A stretch of DNA of 46,188 nucleotides from JAJFFW01 sp038531315 (GTDB lineage: Bacteria; Pseudomonadota; Alphaproteobacteria; Caulobacterales; Parvularculaceae), in the NCBI GenBank assembly GCA_038531315.1, contig JBCBBT010000025.1, forward strand, positions 1 to 46,188. Direction: 5' to 3'. The notes beneath the pieces were generated by a model, which saw only the letters and a list, made by a program, of their open reading frames with translations, searched no databases and was not told the origin of the DNA. The position numbers and the translations under genes are program-made. How positions within the stretch are numbered: the stretch's first letter is position 1; the number at the start of each line of letters is the position of its first letter. Shown one piece after another: positions 7,943 through 15,393 of the stretch.

Positions 7943-9277
7943 TCACGCGACGGCGGCGTCGGTCGCGGCGCCGGCCGGGGCCGCGTCGCTGTATTGCACA
8001 ATCGGATAATCCATCGCATTGCCTCTGAAAAGGCTTATCGTCTCATCGGAAACGTTCGCGAGTTCAATATGTTCGCCGGCCCGCGCCATATGCTTTTCCA
8101 GCATCAGGACAAGCCCCAGAAATGCATGATCAACGGTCGTTGAGGCGGCGAAATCGAGCACCACAGGCCGGCCCGCGCGGGCGGCCTCGCGGAAGGCGTC
8201 GCGCACCGCCCCCAGCTGTGCGCCGACGAGCGCGCCTGAAAGCGTGACCCGGGTTTTCTCGCCGGCGCGCGCACAAGCCGCTTGCGCCATGTCGCCGGTG
8301 CGTGCGCGTTTGCGCCGCATCAGCTGTGGAAGCAGTTTTTTGAAACAAAGCGCGGCGAGCGCGCCCGCGTCTTCCGCGTACCGTTTCCAAAGGCTTGGTT
8401 CGGCCTTGATACGCCAGGCCCATTCAAGCCCGGACCGGGCCATCCAGCTCGGCGCGCGCTCAATCGCGCCCGCCGTGAAATCGACAACCGCGCCAAGATG
8501 GGCCATCGCCGCCGCATCAAGTTGGGCCTGATTGCGGTCGATCCACGCCTGACCCTTGGCCGCACCGAGGGCGACAACGATAAAGTCCGGCGCCGCAGCA
8601 TTGATCGCGTCGATAATATGCGGCGCACTCATGTCCTCGACGGACCCGAAACCCGGATTTTGCCAGCCGACGGACGCAAGCCCGCCCCGGTCAGCGTTCA
8701 CGGCGGCGTGAGCGGCTTCAGCCGAGCCGTCGCGGCCGCCGAAGAAATAGACCTTCAACGGACGATCGAACGCGGAGCGCTGGCGCAACGCCTCAAATAA
8801 GTCGGACCCGGCTGTCCGGCTTGTGATCGGCGCACCGAGCGCACGCGCGATTGCGACCAGCGGCGCGCCGTCGGCAAGCGACAGGTCCGCATCGATGATC
8901 TGGCGGCGCGCTTCTGTGTCGATCAGCGCCCGCACCAGCCAATTCACATTCGGCGTTACGAAAGACAGCCGCTCGCCGTCGCGCACCGCGCCCTCGAGGA
9001 TCGACAGCGCTTCGGGCACGTCGGCGACATCAAGGGGCGCGCCCATGACGCACCACACGTTGCGGTCGAAGTCGTCACGCGCACGCAACTTCCGGACAGT
9101 CGCAGCCGAAGCGGGAGGCGCGGCGCTGGAAACAGTATTGTCGACAGCACTATCGACAGCATTGCCGACAGCATTTCCGACATTGTTGGACGGCGAATGA
9201 GGCGCGGGCGCGCCATCGGCGCGCGACGGCGCATCGCGCATACCCTCAAGATCGCTGATAACAGCTTTCGGCGACAT
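7943..9277 (-). CDS. WecG/TagA/CpsF (GT26) glycosyltransferase fused to a STAS-like domain
   Basis: A 444-residue cytoplasmic enzyme. Residues 75-305 are a GT26 domain that would transfer a sugar to a lipid-linked intermediate of the exopolysaccharide. Supporting motifs are SFVTPNVNWLV, DADLSLADGAPLV (catalytic-site Asp region), TAGSDL, YFFGG and APSWMARSGLEWAWR near the end. Residues 342-430 resemble a STAS fold: VTLSGAL, then VVLDFAASTTVDHAFLGLVL and IELANVSDETISLF. The position usually held by a phosphorylated Ser after the conserved Asp is His-Ala, so classical anti-sigma-antagonist phosphorylation is doubtful. Residues 31-50 are a four-residue repeat. ATG 9277 has GGAA 5 bases upstream and is preferred to an in-frame TTG at 9295. 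First gene of the leftward operon; divergent from the exosortase gene. Confidence 0.85.
   Translation of the reverse strand: MSPKAVISDLEGMRDAPSRADGAPAPHSPSNNVGNAVGNAVDSAVDNTVSSAAPPASAATVRKLRARDDFDRNVWCVMGAPLDVADVPEALSILEGAVRDGERLSFVTPNVNWLVRALIDTEARRQIIDADLSLADGAPLVAIARALGAPITSRTAGSDLFEALRQRSAFDRPLKVYFFGGRDGSAEAAHAAVNADRGGLASVGWQNPGFGSVEDMSAPHIIDAINAAAPDFIVVALGAAKGQAWIDRNQAQLDAAAMAHLGAVVDFTAGAIERAPSWMARSGLEWAWRIKAEPSLWKRYAEDAGALAALCFKKLLPQLMRRKRARTGDMAQAACARAGEKTRVTLSGALVGAQLGAVRDAFREAARAGRPVVLDFAASTTVDHAFLGLVLMLEKHMARAGEHIELANVSDETISLFRGNAMDYPIVQYSDAAPAGAATDAAVA
9137..9184. repeat. 12-bp tandem repeat (four units) inside the GT26-STAS gene
   Basis: Four consecutive 12-base units (9137, 9149, 9161, 9173) share the pattern A-(T/C)-T-N-(T/C)-C-GAC-A-(G/T)-(C/T). 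On the coding strand they give a degenerate four-residue repeat of Asn/Ser/Asp-(Ala/Val/Thr)-Val-(Gly/Asp) in the disordered N-terminus. In-frame slippage here would change linker length in steps of four residues without breaking the gene. Confidence 0.7.
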
Positions 9278-9692
9278 CGATTTCCAAACCCCCAAGACGC
9301 GGTTTCACTGATATTGTTTCGGCGCCGCGGCGCCATTAATAGTCACTTCACCTTATGGCTGCAAACGCCACAGCAAAGTTCAGGCCATGAGGGAAACCGC
9401 CCCACAATACGGCCGGGCCGGCCCCCAACCAGCGCGCACGCTGACCGACTGATGGTCGCGCATGGGCGCCGGCCCCAAAAACGCGCGGATGGCGCAAAAA
9501 GGCGCAATCACGGCGCGATGCTTGCAAAACCCGCTTTTGTTGTATTCAACATGGCGGAGCGAAGGGGTTACAGGGTTGCAATGATACGGGGGAGGCTCAT
9601 CGGCCGCCATCGCCATTTGCGAATACCGACCCTTCAAAGCCAGATTTGCAGGATAGAAGCCGAACGGGCTTCGAGTTCAGTACGGAAGAGCT
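9278..9692. other. Divergent intergenic region between the two exosortase-locus operons
   Basis: 415 bases with no credible gene. It must hold the promoters of both the leftward operon (GT26-STAS, prsT, ATPase, glycosyltransferase) and the rightward exosortase gene. Visible elements are a perfect GC palindrome GGCGCCGCGGCGCC at 9321-9334 near the leftward start, and a short TGTTG-TATT-CAACA inverted repeat near 9538-9551. Neither can be assigned to a known regulator from the sequence. No convincing -35/-10 pair was found. Confidence 0.5.
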
Positions 9693-11312
9693 ATGAGCCA
9701 GTCCATAGACGCAGCACCGAAAGCGTCCTTTCAGATCGACCGTGGTCCGATGATCGTCCTCGGCGCTATCGCCGCCGTTATCGTCTTCGCTTATTTCAAT
9801 GGCATCGCCAATCTGTTCAAACGCTGGGGCGAGCAACAGGAGTTGAGCCACGGATATTTTCTGCCGCTGATTTCAGCGTGGATGTTGTGGGAGCGTAAAG
9901 ACGCACTGAAGGCGAGCCTTTCAAAACCGGACGCCATCGGCTTTGCGGGGATCATTGCAGCGTCCATCATCCTGATCCTCAGCGAAATGACCGTCACGAC
10001 ACTGATGATCTTTCAACAGCTTGCGCTGATCCTGCTCTGCGCTTCGCTGGCGCTGGCGCTCGGCGGTCGCGGCCTTCTGCGCGTGTCGATCATTCCGATT
10101 GCGTTTCTTTTATTCATGGTGCCGCCGCCCTACTGGGTGATCACGGTTTTGTCGTGGAACTTCCAGTTCTGGTCTTCAGAGCTTGGGGTGTGGATGGTCG
10201 AGTTGATGGGCATTCCCGTCTTCCTGTCCGGCAATGTGATCGATCTCGGCGACTACCAGCTTCAGGTCGCCGAAGCGTGTAGCGGGCTGCGTTATCTGTT
10301 TCCGTTCCTGAGCCTTGGGTTCCTGGCGGCGTATCTTTTTCAGGCGCCGCTCTGGCAACGCGCTATCGTGTTCCTGTCGACGATTCCGATCACCATTTTC
10401 ATGAACAGCTTCAGGATCGCCGTCACGGCGGCGCTGGTTCAGGCTTACGGCACGTCCCACGCCGAGGGCGCGCTGCACTTTTTTGAAGGCTGGGTCGTCT
10501 TCGTTCTGTGTATGGCGCTCCTGTTTGTCGTCATCTGGGTGATGGCGCGCGCGTCCGGGAAGAAATCGATCGGCGCTTTATTGTCCGCCCCGGAAATCAA
10601 GGGCCGCCCGATCGGCGGCCTGTGGAACGAGCCGACTTTCCAGCGCCATGCGATTGCAGCGCTCGCGGTCATCGCCGCATCGGGCGCATTCGTTCATATC
10701 TTCGGCGACGATAATTTACGCGTGCCGCAGCGCGCCGATCTTGACGGCATCAAGACAGAATTTCCCGGCTGGACCTTCCGCGAGAAGGAAATCAACAGTG
10801 AAGTCGCCGACGTCATCGGCGCTGACGATTATATCGTCACCGACTTCAGGACGCCGGACGGCAACTTATTCAACCTCTATATCGCCTATCTCGACATGCA
10901 GCGTGAAGGGCACAGCTGGCACTCGCCGCGTCAGTGCATTCCCGGCGGCGGCTGGCAAATCACCAATCACGACATTGTCGAGACCACCAACATCGAAGGC
11001 GTCGCGCCGTTCAAGTATAACCGGATTGTTATTGAAAACCGCGGCAACCGACAGCTTGTCTATTATTGGTACGACCAGCGCAGCCGGAAAATCGCCAATG
11101 AGTTTGTCATGAAGGGCTTCCTGCTGCTCGACGCCATTCGTTTGCGGCGGACAGATGGGGCGATGATCCGCCTGATCACGCCGGTCGGGCGCGGTGAAGC
11201 GATTGAGGTCGCCGAGGCTCGGCTCCAGAAGGTCATGGGCGACATACAGCCCGTTTTGCCGACCTACATCCCGCCGGCGGACATCCCCAAAGACGCCTAT
11301 GTCGACTTTTAG
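9693..11312 (+). CDS. Exosortase fused to an EpsI domain (XrtD-like or XrtA-like)
   Basis: A 539-residue polytopic membrane protein. Residues 20-290 form the exosortase: multiple membrane helices with the catalytic set Cys196 and Arg200 (AEACSGLRYL), Arg241 (MNSFRI) and His262 (LHFFEGW). Exosortases are thought to cut the C-terminal sorting tag of exported proteins by transpeptidation. Residues 330-525 are a periplasmic EpsI (DUF3485) domain with GHSWHSPRQCIPGGGW (Cys415) and DQRSRKIANEF. Exosortase and EpsI are separate in many systems; the fused form and the likely alphaproteobacterial host fit the VPLPA-CTERM-type XrtD group, but XrtA cannot be excluded by eye. ATG 9693 has GGAAGAG just upstream. 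Followed by the chain-length gene after 190 bases. Confidence 0.9.
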   Translation: MSQSIDAAPKASFQIDRGPMIVLGAIAAVIVFAYFNGIANLFKRWGEQQELSHGYFLPLISAWMLWERKDALKASLSKPDAIGFAGIIAASIILILSEMTVTTLMIFQQLALILLCASLALALGGRGLLRVSIIPIAFLLFMVPPPYWVITVLSWNFQFWSSELGVWMVELMGIPVFLSGNVIDLGDYQLQVAEACSGLRYLFPFLSLGFLAAYLFQAPLWQRAIVFLSTIPITIFMNSFRIAVTAALVQAYGTSHAEGALHFFEGWVVFVLCMALLFVVIWVMARASGKKSIGALLSAPEIKGRPIGGLWNEPTFQRHAIAALAVIAASGAFVHIFGDDNLRVPQRADLDGIKTEFPGWTFREKEINSEVADVIGADDYIVTDFRTPDGNLFNLYIAYLDMQREGHSWHSPRQCIPGGGWQITNHDIVETTNIEGVAPFKYNRIVIENRGNRQLVYYWYDQRSRKIANEFVMKGFLLLDAIRLRRTDGAMIRLITPVGRGEAIEVAEARLQKVMGDIQPVLPTYIPPADIPKDAYVDF

Positions 11313-11337
11313 GAGTAATTGACCCGCCGGCGCATTT

Positions 11338-11371
11338 TCTCATTGAAAAAATCGTCTCATTGAAGAAATCG
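11338..11371. repeat. 17-bp tandem direct repeat between exosortase and chain-length genes
   Basis: TCTCATTGAAAAAATCG at 11338-11354 is followed at once by TCTCATTGAAGAAATCG at 11355-11371, with one mismatch. It begins about 25 bases after the exosortase stop and 130 bases before the next start. It may be a regulator half-site pair or a replication-slippage duplication. Confidence 0.7.
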
Positions 11372-11502
11372 CTTTGCCGTCAGGCCTTTAATTTGCATTG
11401 CAGCAAACAAGCTGCGAACATTCCCGCGCCGCAGCGGCGGCGACTTGGCAGTGTTTGCGTAACGCGCCCTAACCGGAAACCGGCGCTTAACAGGAATTGA
11501 CC

Positions 11503-13191
11503 ATGGGTGACGAATTTAGCCTTGAAGACGTCCTGATCATTATCCGGCGTCGCATCCTCTTTTTCATCATCCCGATCCTGATCCTGACTCCGATCGGCAT
11601 CATTATCGTCATGCTGTTGCCGCCTCAGTACACGGCGAACGGCACGATCCTGGTGGAATCGCGCCAGATCCCGGAATCGATGGCCTCATCGACCATCATC
11701 GCCGACGCGCAAGAACGCATTCAAACAACGCGGGCGCGCATCATGACGCGCAACAGGCTTCTTGAGATCGCCGACGAGCAACGCCTCTTCCCCCGCGAGC
11801 AACGCCTCACCGAGACGCAGCGCGTCGACCGGATGCGCAAGAGCCTCAAGATTACCCCGATCACAACCGAAGTGCGCCGCAGCGGGCGCCGCCAGGAGGC
11901 GGCGATCGCCTTCACTGTCGGCTATGAGCACACCAGCCCGCAAAAGGCTTTTGAAACCGCGAACGAGTTTATCACGCTGTTCCTTGAAGAAGACGCGCGC
12001 ATCCGTCTTGAGCAGGCGGAAAACACAACCGAATTTTTCGAGCGCGAAACCGAATCGAAAGAACAGGAACTCGCCGACCTCGAAGCGCAGATCGCCGCTT
12101 TCAAACTGGAAAACGCCGATGCGCTGCCGGAAAATCTGAACCTTCACCAATCGATGCTGGAACGTGCGAACCGCGAAATCGCCGCTCTCGATAATCAGAT
12201 CGGCAATACCGAAGAAGAACTCGACTTCCTTGAAACGCAAATGCAGTCGATCGTCGCCGGCAGCGCAGAAGACACCGGCCCCGGCGCGGAACTTGAGCAG
12301 CTGCGCGCCGAGCTGACGCGGCTCAAGGCGCGCTACACGGACGCCAACCCGTCGGTGCGCGCCGTTCAGGCCGAGATCGCGGCGGTTGAACGCCGGATGC
12401 AACCGAGCGAAAAGATTCAGACGCTGACGGACGATCTAGACGCGGCGCGCGCTGAGCTTTCAGCCCTCGCCGGCGCCGACATTCCCGATCAGGCGGCGAT
12501 CAACGATAAGCGCAAAGTCGTCAAAGACCTCACCAACCAGTTGAGTGAGCAATTCGCGCAGGAAGCGGCGACCGCATCGGGGCGGCTTCTCGCGGCGCAA
12601 ATCCAAAACCGGATGTCGCGCATGCGCAACCGGATCGAGTTTTTGACAGAACAACAACAGGGCAAAGGACGCCAGCGCGCCGATCTTGAAAGCCGGATTT
12701 CAAGAACGCCCGAGAACGAACGCCGGCTCGCCAGCCTGACACGCGATTATGAAAACCTGCGCGCCAGCTATCAGGACCGCCTGGCCAGCCGCGAGACCGC
12801 GACCTTGGCGGAAAACCTTGAAAACAATCAAAAAGGCGAAAAGCTCCGCATTCTTGAAGCCGCGGTCAAACCGGAAACGCCTTCAAGCCCGGACCGGCCG
12901 AAGCTCAGCCTGATGGCGCTGTTTTTCGCGATCTGCGCCGGCGGGGCCTCTGCGTTTATCGCCGAGATGTTCCTCGCGACCGTGCGCGGGCGTCATCACC
13001 TGACGAGCATGATGGGCGATCATCCGATCGCCGTCATTCCAATGTTCGCCAGCGAAGAAGAGAAAAACAAAGGGTTTAAACTGCCCTTCGCCGGCAAGAA
13101 GCCGCCGCAATATCCGCCGATCAGGTCGCAGACAGCCGTTGCGACGCCGCAAGCCGACCCTGTCGGCGAACCCGAAAAAGCGCCCGCCTGA
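11503..13191 (+). CDS. Polysaccharide chain-length determinant (Wzz/GumC family, exosortase-associated)
   Basis: A 562-residue polysaccharide co-polymerase. One membrane helix lies near 18-40 (ILFFIIPILILTPIGIIIVMLLP), followed by the Wzz domain (PPQYTANGTILVESRQI). A long periplasmic coiled coil at about 150-400 is rich in Glu/Gln/Arg (ERETESKEQELADLEAQIAA). A GNVR-like segment with YENLRASYQDRLASRE comes next, and a second helix near 465-490 (LSLMALFFAICAGGASAFIA). The C-terminal 70 residues are cytoplasmic and Pro/Lys-rich. The protein would set exopolysaccharide length with its kinase partner. ATG 11503 is chosen because AGGA lies 8 bases upstream; an in-frame TTG at 11497 overlaps that site. 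The kinase gene follows after 45 bases. Confidence 0.9.
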   Translation: MGDEFSLEDVLIIIRRRILFFIIPILILTPIGIIIVMLLPPQYTANGTILVESRQIPESMASSTIIADAQERIQTTRARIMTRNRLLEIADEQRLFPREQRLTETQRVDRMRKSLKITPITTEVRRSGRRQEAAIAFTVGYEHTSPQKAFETANEFITLFLEEDARIRLEQAENTTEFFERETESKEQELADLEAQIAAFKLENADALPENLNLHQSMLERANREIAALDNQIGNTEEELDFLETQMQSIVAGSAEDTGPGAELEQLRAELTRLKARYTDANPSVRAVQAEIAAVERRMQPSEKIQTLTDDLDAARAELSALAGADIPDQAAINDKRKVVKDLTNQLSEQFAQEAATASGRLLAAQIQNRMSRMRNRIEFLTEQQQGKGRQRADLESRISRTPENERRLASLTRDYENLRASYQDRLASRETATLAENLENNQKGEKLRILEAAVKPETPSSPDRPKLSLMALFFAICAGGASAFIAEMFLATVRGRHHLTSMMGDHPIAVIPMFASEEEKNKGFKLPFAGKKPPQYPPIRSQTAVATPQADPVGEPEKAPA

Positions 13192-13236
13192 TTGCGGCAC
13201 GCGCCCTAATGTATCGGCGCAAGGAGTTGACTTAAA

Positions 13237-14037
13237 ATGGACCGTATACAACACGCCGTCAGGCGCGCCCGCAAAGAGAGCCCGCTCGCATCCGCCAATG
13301 CGCGCCGCGCACCAGCCTATGTCGCTGCAGGCCGCGGCGGCGGTTCTGCGTTCCAGGAGGTCGAGTGCGATTTCGATCTGTTTACGGAAAATCGCATTAT
13401 TTCAAACGAGCAGGACCCCATCATGAACGCCTACCGGGTTTTAAGAACCCGGGTGCTCCAGAAAATGGACGAAGAAGGCTGGAAGACGCTCGCCGTTTGC
13501 TCGCCCTCTTCCGGCGCCGGCAAATCGGTGACGGCGATCAACCTCGCCATCGCGATCGGGTCGAAGGAAGGCTCCTTGTCGACCCTTGTCGATCTCGATT
13601 TTTACCGGCCGAGCGTTGCGCGCTATCTGGGACTGACGGAATTTCCCTCAACGCTCGATTATTTCGAAGGCACAAAAACGCTGCAGGAAGTCACGGTCCG
13701 CCCGAACCTGCCCAACTCGCTGTTGCTGGCCAATGAGCGCGTCACGCGCAACGGCGCGGAACATCTGACCTCAGCGAGAATGGATGAGCTGATCGACCGG
13801 ACGGTGCACGAATACGGCTCGCGCGTCGTTATTTTCGATATGTCGCCCATCCTTGGCTGCGATGACATGATCGCATTGATGCCGAAGGTCGATTGCGTTC
13901 TGCTGATCGCCGCCAGCGGGCAAACCCGGGTTCCGGATCTGAAAGAAGCCAAACGCCTGCTCGAGCGCGCCAATCTTGTTGGAACGGTTCTAAATAAAGC
14001 CCCACAAGCGCTCGCGCAGAATTATTACTATTACTAA
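13237..14037 (+). CDS. Bacterial tyrosine autokinase (CpsD/CapB type) of the EPS locus
   Basis: A 266-residue cytoplasmic P-loop kinase of the BY-kinase type. The Walker A motif is CSPSSGAGKS at 88-97. Walker A' is STLVDLDFYRP near 115-124 and Walker B is VVIFDMSP near 197-204. The protein ends in NYYYY (Tyr263-266), the tyrosine cluster that such kinases phosphorylate in trans to control oligomerisation with the chain-length protein. The RTRVLQ motif near 71-76 fits the ExxRxxR-like interface helix. It lacks its own membrane helices, so activation should come from the chain-length protein encoded just upstream. AAGGAG precedes the ATG by about 10 bases. Last gene of the rightward EPS set. 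Confidence 0.92.
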   Translation: MDRIQHAVRRARKESPLASANARRAPAYVAAGRGGGSAFQEVECDFDLFTENRIISNEQDPIMNAYRVLRTRVLQKMDEEGWKTLAVCSPSSGAGKSVTAINLAIAIGSKEGSLSTLVDLDFYRPSVARYLGLTEFPSTLDYFEGTKTLQEVTVRPNLPNSLLLANERVTRNGAEHLTSARMDELIDRTVHEYGSRVVIFDMSPILGCDDMIALMPKVDCVLLIAASGQTRVPDLKEAKRLLERANLVGTVLNKAPQALAQNYYYY

Positions 14038-14286
14038 GGCGCTGTTTTTAAGCCTTAAGCGGATTTCCAGCCAAACGGGCCTGTAATTTTCGGGTTTGTT
14101 AGGGTTAATACCCGTAAATATCCGTGCGCGCGGACTTCGTGACTTGTATCGAGCAGTAAACGACACAGTTTAGTTGGGGGCCGCGGCGCGTGTCATCCGC
14201 TGTAGACGCCGCCAACGTAGGCTCTATGAATGGCGTGCTGTTGCTGCAGTGCGATACAACAAAAGCGAGCGAAAGAACTACCGGCG
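14038..14286. other. Intergenic region ahead of the RND efflux operon
   Basis: 249 bases without a clear gene. It presumably holds the end of the EPS transcription unit and the promoter of the efflux operon. A short GGGT-TAAT-ACCC inverted repeat lies near 14103-14114. No confident promoter, terminator or tRNA-like fold is visible. An alternative, less likely start of the next gene (ATG 14230) would shorten this region. Confidence 0.4.
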
Positions 14287-15393
14287 ATGCAAGTGTCTTC
14301 CTCCGTCAAAGCCGCTCTCCTGATTGCGCTCTTAATCCTGATCTATTTCGGCGCCCGCGGCCTGTTCCGGAAGGAAGAAGAGGCTGTAGCGCAAACCGCG
14401 CCGAGCGAGACGCTTTTTTCCGTGGTCGCAACACCGATTGAGCCGGCGGCCTGGCGGGACGAGGTGACGGTGCGCGGGCGAACTGAGGCCATTCGCAAAG
14501 TCAGCGTGCGATCGGAGACCGCCGGCGCGGTCGCCGAGACGCCGGCGGCGCAAGGCTCGAAGGTGAAGAAAGGCGACGTTCTGTGCCGCCTCAACACCGA
14601 TGCGCGTCAGGCCGCATTCCGCGAGGCGCAGGCGCGGCTGACAAAAGCGCGGCTCGATTATGACGCCTCGCGTAAACTCGCCGCCGAAGGGTTTCGATCG
14701 GAAACCGCCGTCGCCGCTGAAAAGGCGGCGCTCGATCAGGCGATCGCCAATCTTGAACTCGCCGAGCTGAATTTATCGAGGGTGAGAATTGTTGCGCCGT
14801 TCGACGGTATCTTTGATCGCCGTCAAGTCGAGGTCGGCGACTTTATGAATGTCGGCGCAGAATGCGGCGTGGTCATTCAACAGGACCCGTTCCTTGTCAC
14901 CGGCGCCGTTTCGGAACAGGTCGTCGGGAAAATCAAAAAAGGCGATCGCGGCGTTGCGCGACTATCGACCGGCGAAGAAGTCGAAGGCGTCGTCCGGTTT
15001 GTTGCGGCGTCCGCCGACCCGGTCACGCGAACTTTCCGGGTTGAAATGGAAACCCCCAACGTTGAGGGATCGCTGAAAGACGGCGTGACGGCGGAATTCG
15101 TCGTCTTCACGAGCCGGCGCGATGCGCATCACGCGCCCCGCTCAGCGCTCGGTCTTGACGAAGAAGGAAAGCTCGCCGTGCGGATCGTTGAGAATAACGA
15201 GACAATCCGTGTGCGGCCGGTCCGGCTTCTTGGCGAGGATGCGACCGGTGTCTGGCTTGACGGCCTCGACGGGTCGGTTGCGCTGGTTACTGTTGGACAG
15301 GATTATGTGTCAGACGGCCAGAAGGTCCGCGTCGCCGCCTCAACGGCGCCGCAAGCGCGCCCCCGGCCCACAGACGGCGGAGACAGCGAATGA
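14287..15393 (+). CDS. RND efflux periplasmic adaptor (membrane fusion protein)
   Basis: A 368-residue HlyD/AcrA-type adaptor linking the inner-membrane pump to an outer-membrane channel. There is an N-terminal membrane anchor at about 8-25 (KAALLIALLILIYFGARGLF) with no lipobox. Next comes the lipoyl-like half motif (VRSETAGAVAETPAAQGSKVKKGDVLCRL), a helical hairpin (AFREAQARLTKARLDYDASRKLA), the second lipoyl half (VRIVAPFDGIFDRRQVEVGDFMNVG), then beta-barrel and membrane-proximal domains. ATG 14287 puts the anchor at the N-terminus; an upstream in-frame ATG 14230 would add a Cys-rich tail unlike the family. Its TGA overlaps the pump ATG (ATGA at 15390-15393), a sign of translational coupling. 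No outer-membrane channel gene is nearby. Confidence 0.9.
   Translation: MQVSSSVKAALLIALLILIYFGARGLFRKEEEAVAQTAPSETLFSVVATPIEPAAWRDEVTVRGRTEAIRKVSVRSETAGAVAETPAAQGSKVKKGDVLCRLNTDARQAAFREAQARLTKARLDYDASRKLAAEGFRSETAVAAEKAALDQAIANLELAELNLSRVRIVAPFDGIFDRRQVEVGDFMNVGAECGVVIQQDPFLVTGAVSEQVVGKIKKGDRGVARLSTGEEVEGVVRFVAASADPVTRTFRVEMETPNVEGSLKDGVTAEFVVFTSRRDAHHAPRSALGLDEEGKLAVRIVENNETIRVRPVRLLGEDATGVWLDGLDGSVALVTVGQDYVSDGQKVRVAASTAPQARPRPTDGGDSE

Noticed and set aside
9321..9334. GC-only palindrome GGCGCCGCGGCGCC as an operator
   Set aside because: Low-complexity GC palindromes are common in this DNA; kept only as a note in the intergenic entry.
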